Below are positions 1-9,364 of a stretch of DNA of 64,000 nucleotides, one piece after another. The stretch's first letter is position 1; every line of letters begins with the position of its first letter. The stretch lies in assembly GCA_035460165.1 (NCBI GenBank), contig DATHWW010000023.1, forward strand, positions 62,001-126,000. Reading direction: 5' to 3'. Position numbers and translations under genes: made by a program. Source of the stretch: MM2 sp035460165. Lineage in GTDB: Bacteria > Pseudomonadota > Gammaproteobacteria > Burkholderiales > Methylophilaceae. The notes beneath the pieces are model-generated. The model was not told the DNA's origin and ran no database searches. It saw nothing but the letters and a program-made list of their open reading frames with translations.

Positions 1-106
1 CAAGCATCGCAAGTATGCCGAAGAGATCGGCGTCAACGTCTACCTCGGTAAGCCCTACCAGGAAGAAGAACTGCTCGCGCATATCACGGGCTTCATGTCA
101 GGATAA
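1..106 (+). CDS. C-terminal end of a PilL/ChpA-type hybrid chemotaxis protein (partial)
   Basis: Only the last 34 codons are in the window, read from base 2 to the TAA at 104-106. The peptide includes KHRKYAEEIGVNVYLGKPYQ and ends EEELLAHITGFMSG. This is the end of a CheY-like receiver domain; the KPY motif holds the conserved receiver lysine. The wording YAxEIGVNxYLGKPYQEEEL is typical of the receiver that closes the large PilL/ChpA kinases controlling type IV pilus twitching. That family is known; assigning this fragment to it is inference from 34 residues, and a stand-alone receiver cannot be excluded. Confidence 0.6.
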   Translation, partial: KHRKYAEEIGVNVYLGKPYQEEELLAHITGFMSG

Positions 107-216
107 TCTCGAAGCGCTTGAAATTGCGCTGGAATCGAGTGTGTCTACGCAATGTCGGTTCCCATCGGTTGCTCCATCGGTTAGTATTTTTCAGTTACCC
201 ATGACAGGAGGACACC

Positions 217-429
217 ATGAGCGCACATGTCTACAAACTGATTGAATTGGTCGGTTCATCTCCCAATGGTTCGGATGAAGCAATACGCAACGCGATTACC
301 AAGGCCGGACAAAGCGTGAAGCACATGGACTGGTTCGAGGTGGTGGAAACGCGCGGCTGCATTATGGAAGGCAATATCGCGCACTGGCAAGTCACCATCA
401 AGGTCGGCTTCCGGGTGGAAGACCACTAG
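217..429 (+). CDS. Dodecin family flavin-binding protein
   Basis: A 70-residue protein beginning MSAHVYKLIELVGSSPNGSD, the usual dodecin opening. Dodecins assemble into hollow 12-mers that bind flavin pairs in the cytoplasm and probably store or buffer free flavin. The length and the motifs VYKxIELVGSS and WFEVVETRG match the family well; the Trp at about residue 39 corresponds to the residue that stacks on the flavin in bacterial dodecins. A strong AGGAGG ribosome site lies 6-11 bases before the ATG. The gene stands alone between the chemotaxis gene end and the RNB exonuclease. Confidence 0.9.
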   Translation: MSAHVYKLIELVGSSPNGSDEAIRNAITKAGQSVKHMDWFEVVETRGCIMEGNIAHWQVTIKVGFRVEDH

Positions 430-587
430 CCTACCTGTACCACTGTTGTTCGGCAGGCCTCAAGGACTGCCAGAGCTTGAATCATTGCATCGCATCGGAC
501 TTCATCCGGGTGCATTCCTGAGCGTTTGCCCGACTTTACCCCTCAATCCACGGTAAAATAGCGGCTAATCATTTCCGTAGTCACTCA

Positions 588-2423
588 ATGAACGTTTTTT
601 ACGAAGAGGAAGGCAGCTTCAAGGTTGCTTCCGTCATGACCGAAAATCCCGGTTCGATGCAAGTAGAATCGATGTCCGGGAAACGCTCCAAGATCAAGTC
701 CGCTAACGTGCTGCTGAAATTCGAAGGCGCACTGGCCGGATTCATGGAAAAAGCACAGACCGAAGCCGAAACGCTGGCCGCCGATTTTTTGTGGGAATGC
801 TGCGGCGAGGACGAATTTGCTTTCGACGAGCTGGCAAAAGAATATTACGGGCATCCGCCCACTCCGGCAGAAGCCGCCGCCACGGCGATCAGCCTGCATG
901 CCGCACCCATGTATTTCTACCGCAAGGGCAAGGGCCGCTACAAGGCTGCCCCCGAGGAGAACCTCAAGGCCGCACTGGCCGCGCAGGAGCGCAAACGTTT
1001 GCAGGCTGAGAAGGTCGCGGAGTACGTGGCGCAGCTAACGGCACATACCATGCCGTCGGAATTCGGCGACAAGCTGGACATGCTGCTTTACGAGCCGGAT
1101 AAAAACACCCTGGAATGGAAGGCGCTGGACGAAGCCGCTGCCGCGACCGGACTTGGCCATCTGAAACTGCTTGAAGCCTGTGGCGCGCTGGCCTCGGCGC
1201 ACGACTACCATTTCGGCGCTTTCCTGCGCGAATATTTCCCCGGCGGCGTGAATTTCGAAACGCACGAGCCTGTGGTTTCGCCTGATGCGCTGGATCATGC
1301 CGAGGCCGAAGCCTTCAGCATCGACGATGCGACGACCACCGAAATCGACGATGCGTTTTCCGTGCAGGCGTTGTCCGACGGCAATACCCGCATCGGCATC
1401 CATATCGCTGCTCCGGCGCTCGGCATCGTGCCAGGCACCGCGCTCGACGCGATTGCGATGAAGCGCCTCTCCACCGTCTACATGCCCGGCCACAAGATCA
1501 CCATGCTGCCGGATGCCGCCATCGAGCCGTTCAGCCTGCATGCGGGCATCTGGCGTCCGGCATTGTCGTTGTATCTCGACATCGCGCCCGATTTCTCCAT
1601 CGTGAACCAGGCCAGTCGGCTCGAAGCCGTGAAGATTGCAGACAACTTGCGCCACGACGAGCTGGAGCCGCATTTCAACGAAGAGAACTGGGAAACGCCG
1701 AACGAACACCCTTATTGGGAGCGGCTGGCGTTGCTACACCGCTTGGCGGAATCGCTGGAGAAGGCGCGCGGCAAGCACGATCCCAACCGCGCGCCGCAGG
1801 TGGATTACAATTTTTACGTCGAGAATGGCCGCGTGCGCATCGTCGAGCGCAAGCGCGGCGCACCGATGGACAAGCTGGTCGCGGAGCTGATGATCCACGC
1901 CAATGCGCATTGGGGCGGTCTGCTGGCGGAGAACGACATCCCCGGCATCTACCGCGCGCAGTCTGGCGGCAAGGTCTATATGACGGTCAATGCCGAACCG
2001 CATCAGGGACTGGGCGTCGCGCAATACGCCTGGAGCACCTCGCCCTTGCGGCGGGCGGTCGATTTGATCAATCAGCGGCAGATACTGGCCTTGCTGCAGG
2101 GCGCGGAGCCGGCCTACGGCAAAAACAGCGAGGAGCTGACTACTGCGATGCGCGATTTCGACCTCGTCTACAACGCTTACAACGAGTTCCAGACGCGCAT
2201 GGAGCGCTATTGGTGCCTGCAATACCTGATCCAACAGGAGCTGGAGGAAGTGAACGCGACGGTGTGGCGCGAGAATCTGGTGCGGCTGGACGGCATGTTC
2301 TACATCACCAAGGTGCCCAGCCTGCCGGAGCTTCCGCCCGGCACGCCGGTGAGGCTCAAGCTGGGCCGTATCGACCCGCTGCTGATGGAGACGGATTTCA
2401 GGTTCCTGGAAAAACTGGCCTGA
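588..2423 (+). CDS. RNB-domain ribonuclease (RNase II family)
   Basis: A 611-residue protein with an RNB catalytic domain from about residue 235 to 545. The motif IDDATTTEIDDAF (residues 245-257) carries the aspartates that bind magnesium in RNase II and RNase R (D246, D254 and D255 by alignment). The enzyme degrades RNA from the 3' end. It is shorter than RNase R and lacks the clear cold-shock domains of that family; the N-terminal 230 residues are divergent. Betaproteobacteria commonly carry this second RNB protein besides rnr, which lies at 16.0 kb here. The product of E. coli rnb is not clearly equivalent, so no symbol is given. Confidence 0.85.
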   Translation: MNVFYEEEGSFKVASVMTENPGSMQVESMSGKRSKIKSANVLLKFEGALAGFMEKAQTEAETLAADFLWECCGEDEFAFDELAKEYYGHPPTPAEAAATAISLHAAPMYFYRKGKGRYKAAPEENLKAALAAQERKRLQAEKVAEYVAQLTAHTMPSEFGDKLDMLLYEPDKNTLEWKALDEAAAATGLGHLKLLEACGALASAHDYHFGAFLREYFPGGVNFETHEPVVSPDALDHAEAEAFSIDDATTTEIDDAFSVQALSDGNTRIGIHIAAPALGIVPGTALDAIAMKRLSTVYMPGHKITMLPDAAIEPFSLHAGIWRPALSLYLDIAPDFSIVNQASRLEAVKIADNLRHDELEPHFNEENWETPNEHPYWERLALLHRLAESLEKARGKHDPNRAPQVDYNFYVENGRVRIVERKRGAPMDKLVAELMIHANAHWGGLLAENDIPGIYRAQSGGKVYMTVNAEPHQGLGVAQYAWSTSPLRRAVDLINQRQILALLQGAEPAYGKNSEELTTAMRDFDLVYNAYNEFQTRMERYWCLQYLIQQELEEVNATVWRENLVRLDGMFYITKVPSLPELPPGTPVRLKLGRIDPLLMETDFRFLEKLA

Positions 2424-2577
2424 TATCTTTCTGAGTACCGTTCCGCAGCTTAACTGCCGCCTGTTTCGTTTCCCTACCTGAGGCTGGGCTGGCAGTCTTG
2501 GCGGCACAAGTCCGTAATCAAAAATAGCCGCAGTGGGCGCACCCGGACCGGCGACGTTATTTTTCCGCCAAGGCCGT

Positions 2578-3216
2578 TCAGCCAATTCTACGCCATACGC
2601 TAGCCAGCCAGGGCTGCTGATCGCGCGGCAATCCGGCCGGGCGGTAATAGTGCGTTAACTCGCTAAAGCCTGCAGCCGTCATGTAGCGCCGCCACGTTTC
2701 CAGGTCGTAGTAGGCGCCGTAACGCCCGCCGCTCCAGCCTTCGACGTTGTTGCCGCGCGGATTCGAGCTGAACAGCACGCCGTGCGGCTTGAGCGCCGTG
2801 CGCAATTGCCGCAGCGTGGCGGGCAATTGCTGGCTGGGAACGTGAAACAGCGCGGCATTGGCGAACACGCCATCGAAATATTCACGCGGCAAATCCAGGT
2901 TCAGGAAATCCTGCTGCCATACCTCGCAGCCGCTGTAAGCGCGCGCCATTTCGACAAACTGCGCGGCGCCGTCCAAGCCGATCGCATGATGGCCGAGTTC
3001 GGCAAAGGTTCTAAGGTCGCGCCCCGGGCCGCAGCCTAAATCCAGGAGGGTGAAAGGCGGGCTTCCTTCGATAGATTGCAGGAGCGCCGCAATGTTCTGG
3101 CTCACGTCATGAGTCTGCGTGCCTGCCCGGAAGTCCTGAGCGTGCTGCTCGTAATATTGCAGCGTAAGTGCGGTAATTTTTTCCAGCTCTTGCGGGTCCG
3201 ATTCCATCGTTCTCAC
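2578..3216 (-). CDS. Class I SAM-dependent methyltransferase
   Basis: A 212-residue protein with a methyltransferase fold. Motif I is LLDLGCGPGRDLRTF (about residues 56-70), which binds S-adenosylmethionine, followed by GLDGAAQFVEMARA, with an acidic residue for the ribose, and a central FDGVFANAALFHVP. The substrate is unknown; it resembles small-molecule and tellurite-type methyltransferases rather than RNA enzymes. ATG at 3216 is followed by a second ATG three codons later, and either could start the protein. It faces the RNB gene tail-to-tail; the 154-base gap between them shows no clear terminator. Confidence 0.75.
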   Translation of the reverse strand: MRTMESDPQELEKITALTLQYYEQHAQDFRAGTQTHDVSQNIAALLQSIEGSPPFTLLDLGCGPGRDLRTFAELGHHAIGLDGAAQFVEMARAYSGCEVWQQDFLNLDLPREYFDGVFANAALFHVPSQQLPATLRQLRTALKPHGVLFSSNPRGNNVEGWSGGRYGAYYDLETWRRYMTAAGFSELTHYYRPAGLPRDQQPWLASVWRRIG

Positions 3217-3420
3217 AGTTTAAATGCAATACGGAACGACAGAAGCGCGCGATGAAAAATTGTCGAGAAGCGCCAGGGCGGCTGATGCCGCACATGGCCC
3301 AAAGTAGTTACGGGTATACTTGGCCCAAAATGCCGGCCGATTCGGCCGTTGCGGAGGATATAGTTCCATGTGCCTGAATTTCCTGTTGCTGGCACAATTC
3401 CCAACAAAGCTGATAACAAT

Positions 3421-4185
3421 ATGAATAAATTCTCTTATCTTTCCTTATTCCTCTGTCTGTTATGGGTTCATCCGATGCAGAGCATCGCGGAAGAAGCTGG
3501 CGCCGCCACGGCTGTCGATAGCCCGCAGGAAGAAGCGCCAAAAAAAGGCTTCTCCTTCCTGGTCACGCTTACCACCGATTACATCTGGCGCGGGGTATCG
3601 CAGACCCATCGTGATCCTGCCTTGCAGCCGGAAATCGATTTCGACTGGCCTCTTGGGGAATACACTGCCATTAACGCTGGCGTATGGGCTTCCAACGTGA
3701 AGTATCCGGGTTACCCGGACGCCAATCCCGAGATCGAAACCTGGATCGACCTGACGCATCAACTGGGGCGGGGATTTTCGCTGACGCTGGAAGCCCTGCG
3801 TTATGACTACCTGCATGAGTCCGGGCTCTCTTATCCTGAAGTCTCAGGCATACTGGCCTGGGAGTCGGACAGTATGCCGTTACAACCGAAGCTTGTACTG
3901 ACGCAGGCCTGGAGCTGGGATACCTATGGCGAGGGCACCGATAGCCATTACACCCATCTGGGGCTGAGCCTTTCCCTGCCGCAGAGCTTCGGCTTGGCGG
4001 CGAGCTACGGTTACAGCCGTTTTGCCGGGGAAGTGACCGACCAGAACTATGCAGACTGGAAACTGGCACTGACCAAGGAAGTGCTGGGCGACGATCTGGA
4101 ACTCGGCTATTACGATTCCACCGCCTCGCAGTATGGCCGAGACGGCGAGGGGCATTGGGTGATGAGCTTGACGCATTACTTCTAG
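3421..4185 (+). CDS. TorF family putative outer-membrane porin
   Basis: From the ATG at 3421 the protein has 254 residues and a signal peptide (MNKFSYLSLFLCLLWVHPMQ, cleavage near SIAEE). The frame is open to 3370, but the earlier part would place charged residues before the signal, so the inner start is chosen. The mature part opens FSFLVTLTTDYIWRGVSQTHRDPALQ, the hallmark of the TIGR02001/TorF family of predicted beta-barrels, and ends in phenylalanine (SLTHYF), as outer-membrane barrels do. Transported substrate is not known. The next gene follows 17 bases later and may share its transcript. Confidence 0.85.
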   Translation: MNKFSYLSLFLCLLWVHPMQSIAEEAGAATAVDSPQEEAPKKGFSFLVTLTTDYIWRGVSQTHRDPALQPEIDFDWPLGEYTAINAGVWASNVKYPGYPDANPEIETWIDLTHQLGRGFSLTLEALRYDYLHESGLSYPEVSGILAWESDSMPLQPKLVLTQAWSWDTYGEGTDSHYTHLGLSLSLPQSFGLAASYGYSRFAGEVTDQNYADWKLALTKEVLGDDLELGYYDSTASQYGRDGEGHWVMSLTHYF

Positions 4186-4202
4186 ATCGGGGAGTGACGG
4201 GC

Positions 4203-6908
4203 ATGCGCTTGAAAGGGCTGCGGTACAAGGTGCTGGCGGTAGTGGCGGCGGGACTGCTGCTGCTGTTTGCCGTGCAATTTATCGCCGCGCGGCTAGTGCT
4301 GCTGGAGGGGTATTCCCGGCTGGAGAAGGACAAGACGCTGACCAAGGTAAGCAGTGCGGTGAGCCTGCTGGAAGAGCAGTCCCGGCAGCTCGACAGCATT
4401 GCCATCGACTGGGCGCACTGGGACGACACTTACCAGTATATGGCGCAGCCCAGCCAGGACTATATCGACTCCAATTACACCGCCGACACCTTCGATCATC
4501 TCAAGATTAACGCCTTCCTCCTGGTCGACGCGAACGAAAAAATCGTGTTTCAGAAAGGCGTAAACGCCGGTCAGCCTTGGCTCATCTCGGAAATGCTGCA
4601 GCTGGCGGCGTCCAGGGGCGGGGCGCTGGTGGATGCCTCGCACGGCAAAAATCATGTTTCCGGGTTTTTCTGGACACCGACAGACATCTTCATCGTGTCC
4701 GCGTTCGATGTGCGGCTTAGCGGCGGCAAGGGCGCACGCGGCGGCACACTGATCATGGTGCGCCGGCTCGACCAGTCCTTGCTGGATCATATTGGGCAAC
4801 TGCTGGGCATGCGAATCACCGTCGAGCGCGCGACGGGCCCAGGCTTGTCGGCGGATAGGCAGGAGGCCCTGGCGCAATTGCAAGGCCAGCAGCGTATGGC
4901 GGTCAAGGCGCTGAATGACGAGGCGGTGGCCGGTTATGCGCTCATGGACGATATTGGCGGCCCGACCAAGTTGCTGGTGCGCGCGGTTGGCGACCGCAGC
5001 ATCTTCGAGCAGGGGCAGTCCAGCCTGAGTTTCCTGTTCTGGTCCACGGCCTTGATCGCGTTGGTGTTGGCGGCGTTCCATTGGCTATTCGACCGGCTGG
5101 TGCTGGTGCGGCTGGCGCATCTGAGCGACAACGTGAAACGTATCGGCGAATCCGCCGATACCGCGGCGCGTATACCGGCGCTGCGTGGCGACGACGAACT
5201 CGCCGGGCTGGCCCACGGGATCAATGGCATGCTGGCGCGGCTCGACGAGTCGCAGCATGCCCTGCATTTCGAGAAAGAACGTGCCCAGACCACGCTGGCG
5301 GGTATCGCCGATGCGGTCATCACCAGCGACGAGGCCGGCCGCGTCGTCTACATGAATGCGGCGGCGGAACGCCTGACCGGCATCGGTTCCGGCGAAGCTG
5401 GCGGAAAGTCGCTGCAGTCATTGTTCAGCCTGCTGTCGGAGAACAAGACCATCCCCGTGGACAGCGGCTGGCTGACAGAGCCGGCCAGTGGTCTGGAAGA
5501 GGTGATCCTGGAGCGGGCGGACGGGGAAGAGTTCGTCGTACGCAAGTCGGCGGCGCTGCTGCATGACCGCCACGATGACTGTTTCGGCGCCGTGACCGTG
5601 CTGCATGACATCACCGAACTGCGCGCCCTTTCCAAACAACTGACGTTCCAGGCGCGGCACGATGCGCTGACCGGCCTCATCAACCGCTACGAATTCGACC
5701 GCCTGGCGCAGGCCGCGCTTGAAGATGCCGCCAAGAGCGAGCGCGTCCATTGCATCGCCTATATCGACCTGGATCAGTTCAAGGTAGTCAACGACACTTG
5801 CGGGCACATGGCCGGCGACATGCTGCTGCGGCAGCTTGCCGATCAATTGAAAGCCCGGGTTCGGAGTTCCGACACCCTGGCGCGCTTGGGGGGCGACGAG
5901 TTTGCCGTGCTGTTGATGGGCTGTGATCTGGGTAAAGCGCAGGAAATCATCGAGGGCCTGCTGCACGTGGTGCGCGATTACCGTTTTACCTATGAGGACA
6001 AGGTGTTCAAGATCGGTGCCAGTGTCGGCCTTACCGAGATATCGCCGGAGCACGCCCATACCCTGAGCGAACTGTTGAGCACGGTGGATTCCGCCTGTTA
6101 CGCCGCCAAGGACGACGGCGGGAACCGTATCCACATTTACCGTCCGGACGACCAGGACATGCAGCAACGCTACAGCCAGCTCGAATGGGTGTCGCGCATA
6201 CACCAGGGGCTGGAGAAGAATCAGTTCGTCCTTTACTACCAGCGCATGGAAAGCCTGACTGAGGGTGCCGAACCGCATTGCGAGGTGTTGATCCGCATGC
6301 GCGGCGACGATGGCACACTGTACCCGCCGGGCTATTTCCTGCCGGCGGCGGAACGCTATCACCTGATGCCGCAGCTGGATCGCTGGGTGGTGCGGGAAGC
6401 GTTTTCCATCATGGCACGCAAGGGCGCGGATTTCCCGTATGTGTGCGCTATCAATCTTTCCGGGCAGACCCTGTCGGAAGAAGGTTTCCTTGATTACGTG
6501 ATCGACCAGATCGGGCAACACGGCGTGGACACCCGGCGTTTCTGTTTCGAGATCACCGAGACCTCGGTGATCGCCAATCTTGATAAGGCACGCCAGTTCA
6601 TGCGCGCGCTGCGCGAACTGGGCTGCCGCTTTTCGCTGGACGACTTCGGCAGCGGCCTGTCGTCCTTCGCCTACCTGAAGAACCTGGAAGTGGATTTCCT
6701 CAAGATCGACGGCATGTTCGTCAAGGCCATCGCCAACAACCCGATAGACCGTGCCATGGTCACCTCCATTAACCACGTGGGTCATGTGATGGGCCTGCAT
6801 ACCATCGCCGAGTTTGCCGAGAACGAAGACATCATCCGCATCCTGAAGGAAATGGGCGTGGATTATGCGCAGGGCTACGGCGTCGCCAAGCCGGAATTGT
6901 TCCGGTAG
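4203..6908 (+). CDS. CHASE4-HAMP-PAS-GGDEF-EAL cyclic-di-GMP protein
   Basis: 901 residues from the ATG at 4203, which puts a membrane segment (about 7-29) directly after a basic start; a longer reading from 4155 would overlap the porin gene. Order: periplasmic CHASE4-like sensor (about 35-265), second membrane helix (about 273-296), HAMP, PAS (about 355-475), diguanylate cyclase with intact GGDEF at 563-567, and an EAL phosphodiesterase domain. The EAL signature reads EVL (694-696), but DDFG (813-816), K834 in the VDFLKIDG motif and the FEITETS segment are kept, so the phosphodiesterase may be active. It would make and/or break c-di-GMP in response to an external signal. Confidence 0.93.
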   Translation: MRLKGLRYKVLAVVAAGLLLLFAVQFIAARLVLLEGYSRLEKDKTLTKVSSAVSLLEEQSRQLDSIAIDWAHWDDTYQYMAQPSQDYIDSNYTADTFDHLKINAFLLVDANEKIVFQKGVNAGQPWLISEMLQLAASRGGALVDASHGKNHVSGFFWTPTDIFIVSAFDVRLSGGKGARGGTLIMVRRLDQSLLDHIGQLLGMRITVERATGPGLSADRQEALAQLQGQQRMAVKALNDEAVAGYALMDDIGGPTKLLVRAVGDRSIFEQGQSSLSFLFWSTALIALVLAAFHWLFDRLVLVRLAHLSDNVKRIGESADTAARIPALRGDDELAGLAHGINGMLARLDESQHALHFEKERAQTTLAGIADAVITSDEAGRVVYMNAAAERLTGIGSGEAGGKSLQSLFSLLSENKTIPVDSGWLTEPASGLEEVILERADGEEFVVRKSAALLHDRHDDCFGAVTVLHDITELRALSKQLTFQARHDALTGLINRYEFDRLAQAALEDAAKSERVHCIAYIDLDQFKVVNDTCGHMAGDMLLRQLADQLKARVRSSDTLARLGGDEFAVLLMGCDLGKAQEIIEGLLHVVRDYRFTYEDKVFKIGASVGLTEISPEHAHTLSELLSTVDSACYAAKDDGGNRIHIYRPDDQDMQQRYSQLEWVSRIHQGLEKNQFVLYYQRMESLTEGAEPHCEVLIRMRGDDGTLYPPGYFLPAAERYHLMPQLDRWVVREAFSIMARKGADFPYVCAINLSGQTLSEEGFLDYVIDQIGQHGVDTRRFCFEITETSVIANLDKARQFMRALRELGCRFSLDDFGSGLSSFAYLKNLEVDFLKIDGMFVKAIANNPIDRAMVTSINHVGHVMGLHTIAEFAENEDIIRILKEMGVDYAQGYGVAKPELFR

Positions 6909-6957
6909 TCCTGGCTGCTTGGTTTAAAATGGCAGACTGTTTATCCAAAAGTGTTTC

Positions 6958-7758
6958 ATGTTCAGACTCGGTCCCAGAAAATTCGCGCGCAGCATCCACC
7001 GCAAGGTTTCCGGCGATGAAAGTGTCGATGTCAGCGAGTCCGATGGCGTGCGTTCACTGCATCTCGGCTCTTCCACGGTGCAAAGCTCGATGCGTGTGGC
7101 GGCGCCGCAAGAGCTGGAGCTGACCTATACGCGCGGCATCATGGCTTTCATGCTGTTCCGGCCGCAGGCGCGCCAGGTGCTGGCGATAGGCTTGGGCGGC
7201 GGCTCCATCCCCAAGTTCATCCGTCATTACCTGCCGGAATTCACGACGCGCGTGGTGGAAATCAATCCGCAGATTATCGCGATCGCCCGCAGTCATTTTC
7301 ATTTGCCCGAGGACGACGAACGGCTGCAAGTCATCGAAGCCGATGGCGCCGCATACCTGCGCGATCATCCAGCGGATGCCGAAGTGCTGATCGTCGATGC
7401 CTTCGACAGCCAGGGCGTGCCCTCCGACCTGTGCTCGCAGGATTTTTTCGATAGCTGCGTCGAGGCGCTGACATTGGACGGCCTGATGGCGATCAACCTG
7501 TGGGGTAGCGACAAGAATTTCGATGTCTATCTGCAGCGCATCGAGCAAAGCTTTGGTGGACGCGTGCTGGTGCTGCCGACCGGCCGGCCCGGCAATATTG
7601 TCGTGTTCGGCTTCCATCGCACGCCGCCGGATTTGCGCTGGCTCACACTGCGCGAACGCGCCAAGAACCTGCAGGACCAACTCAAGATAGAGTTTCTGGA
7701 GTTTGTCGAGCGCCTGCGGGATAATAACCTCAACACCTCTAACCGATTGATCGTCTAG
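6958..7758 (+). CDS. Spermidine synthase-like protein
   Basis: 266 residues with the Rossmann fold of polyamine aminopropyltransferases: VLAIGLGGGSIPKFIRHY (SAM/dcSAM-binding loop), VVEINPQIIAIAR (acidic residue for the nucleoside) and LIVDAFDSQGVP in place of the usual catalytic DxxDP region. This pattern matches the short bacterial spermidine synthase-like group whose true substrate is often unproven. The N-terminal beta-barrel part is brief. It begins 49 bases after the c-di-GMP gene and is followed by a perfect hairpin at 7767-7789. Polyamine synthesis is plausible but not demonstrated by the sequence. Confidence 0.7.
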   Translation: MFRLGPRKFARSIHRKVSGDESVDVSESDGVRSLHLGSSTVQSSMRVAAPQELELTYTRGIMAFMLFRPQARQVLAIGLGGGSIPKFIRHYLPEFTTRVVEINPQIIAIARSHFHLPEDDERLQVIEADGAAYLRDHPADAEVLIVDAFDSQGVPSDLCSQDFFDSCVEALTLDGLMAINLWGSDKNFDVYLQRIEQSFGGRVLVLPTGRPGNIVVFGFHRTPPDLRWLTLRERAKNLQDQLKIEFLEFVERLRDNNLNTSNRLIV

Positions 7759-7766
7759 GAAAAATA

Positions 7767-7789
7767 GCTGCCGTTCAGCGAACGGCAGC
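7767..7789 (+). other. Perfect hairpin just ahead of the RNA methyltransferase start
   Basis: GCTGCCGTT at 7767-7775 and AACGGCAGC at 7781-7789 are exact inverted repeats around a five-base loop. No T-run follows, so it is not a standard terminator. It ends six bases before the ATG at 7796 and occupies the place where a ribosome site should be. Confidence 0.6.
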
Positions 7790-7795
7790 CCATAT

Positions 7796-8965
7796 ATGAA
7801 AAACGCAAACCAGCAATTCTTCGCTACCTGCCCGCGCGGCCTTGAAGCCCTCCTGACGGAGGAGCTGACCGCGCTCGGCGCACAATCCCTGGCGCCCACC
7901 GACGGCGGCGTCGGTTTTTCCGGCGACATGCCACTGTGCTACCGCGCCAATCTGGAAAGTCGCGTCGCCACACGCATCATGTGGCAGGTCGGGCAGGGCC
8001 GATATAGCAACGAAGAGGATGTCTACAAAGCGGCGTATGCGCTGCAATGGCCGGAGTGGTTTGCGATCAATCGTACCTTCATGGTCAAGGTGACGGCGGT
8101 CAAATGCCCGCTGAAAAGCCTGGAATTCGTGACGCTGCGCATCAAGGATGCGGTGTGCGACAAGTTCCGCCTCAAGGGCGGCAACCGGCCGTACATCGAC
8201 ACCAAGCAGCCGGATGTGCGCGTTCATGCCTACCTGACTGCCGATGAATACCGCCTTTACCTGGATACCTCCGGCAACGCGCTGTTCCAGCGCGGCCAGC
8301 GCCGTGCCAGCGTGGAAGCGCCGCTGCGCGAGAACCTCGCGGCCGGCATCATCAAGCTTTCCGGCTGGCAGCCCGGCACGCCGCTGTTCGACCCGATGTG
8401 CGGCAGCGGCACGTTCCTGCTGGAGGCGGCGATGATCGCTCTGGATATCGCGCCGGGCAGCAATCGCGATTTCGGTTTCGAGAAGCTGCATAATTTCGAC
8501 GCCGCCGCCTGGCAGAAGATGAAGCAGGAAGCCCAGGTGCGCGCCAAGCCGGTGACTTTTCAGCAGATTTACGGCAGCGATCTCGACATGAAATCGGTGC
8601 GGGCGGCGAAGCAGAATCTGGATCAGGCCGGCTTGCTGGAAGCGGTGAAGCTCGACCGCGCCGATATCGTCGAAGTCGAAGCGCCCGCCGATCATGGCGT
8701 GCTGATTGCCAATCCGCCGTATGGCGTGCGTATCGGCGAAGACGAGGAGCTGGCCGCCTTGTATCCCAAGATGGGCGAGACGCTCAAGCGCCACTTCGCC
8801 GGTTGGAACGCTTATTTCCTGACTTCCGATTTGCGCTTGCCTAAGCTGATGCGGCTGTCGCCTTCTAAGCGTACGCCGCTGTTCAACGGACCGCTGGAGT
8901 GCCGACTGTTCGAGATCAAGATGGTCGCTGGCAGCAATCGTAAGGAAAAGCCCGCCAATGACTGA
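7796..8965 (+). CDS. THUMP-domain class I RNA methyltransferase (RlmL-type)
   Basis: 389 residues. The N-terminal part (about 1-165) is a ferredoxin-like/THUMP RNA-binding module (FFATCPRGLEALLTEEL is the usual opening); the C-terminal part is a UPF0020 methyltransferase with MCGSGTFLLEA (SAM loop) and the catalytic NPPYG motif of N2-guanine and N6-adenine methylases. It matches the first half of E. coli RlmKL, which makes m2G2445 in 23S rRNA, but lacks the RlmK half. Exact target is inferred from family. Its stop overlaps the next gene by 8 bases, suggesting coupled translation. Confidence 0.85.
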   Translation: MKNANQQFFATCPRGLEALLTEELTALGAQSLAPTDGGVGFSGDMPLCYRANLESRVATRIMWQVGQGRYSNEEDVYKAAYALQWPEWFAINRTFMVKVTAVKCPLKSLEFVTLRIKDAVCDKFRLKGGNRPYIDTKQPDVRVHAYLTADEYRLYLDTSGNALFQRGQRRASVEAPLRENLAAGIIKLSGWQPGTPLFDPMCGSGTFLLEAAMIALDIAPGSNRDFGFEKLHNFDAAAWQKMKQEAQVRAKPVTFQQIYGSDLDMKSVRAAKQNLDQAGLLEAVKLDRADIVEVEAPADHGVLIANPPYGVRIGEDEELAALYPKMGETLKRHFAGWNAYFLTSDLRLPKLMRLSPSKRTPLFNGPLECRLFEIKMVAGSNRKEKPAND

Positions 8966-9314
8966 TCGTCTCGACCAACTGCGCGACCGCTTGCGCGAAT
9001 TCGTGCGCGAGCGGGATTGGGAGCAGTTTCACTCGCCCAAGAACCTGGCGATGGCGATGATCGTCGAAGCGGCCGAGCTGGTGGAACACTTCCAGTGGCT
9101 GACCGAAGACCAGAGCAAGGACATCCCGCCGGAGAAGCGCGAGCAGGTGGCCCATGAAATTGCCGATACTTTCGTCTATCTGCTGCGCATGGCGGATGTG
9201 CTGGGCATCGACCTGATCGACGCCGCCAATGCCAAGATCACGCTCAACGCGCAAAAATACCCGGCCGACAAGGTGCGCGGCAGCAACGCGAAATACACCG
9301 AATACAAAGACTGA
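8958..9314 (+). CDS. MazG-like nucleotide pyrophosphohydrolase
   Basis: 118 residues of the all-alpha NTP-PPase superfamily, closest in layout to the RS21-C6/dCTPP1 type. EAAELVEHFQW followed by HEIADTFVYLLRMAD gives the paired ExxE and ExxD magnesium ligands. Such enzymes split non-canonical or excess NTPs (often dCTP derivatives) to NMP and pyrophosphate. The ATG lies inside the end of the RNA methyltransferase gene, so the two are probably one transcript. Confidence 0.88.
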   Translation: MTDRLDQLRDRLREFVRERDWEQFHSPKNLAMAMIVEAAELVEHFQWLTEDQSKDIPPEKREQVAHEIADTFVYLLRMADVLGIDLIDAANAKITLNAQKYPADKVRGSNAKYTEYKD

Positions 9315-9364
9315 TCGATCAAGCGCCGGCGAGTGCGCCTGTGTTGCAGAGCGTTATTGCAGAA

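Noticed and set aside
5418..6800. A 460-codon minus-strand frame opposite the GGDEF-EAL gene
   Set aside because: No domain, no ribosome site, and the plus-strand protein is unmistakable.
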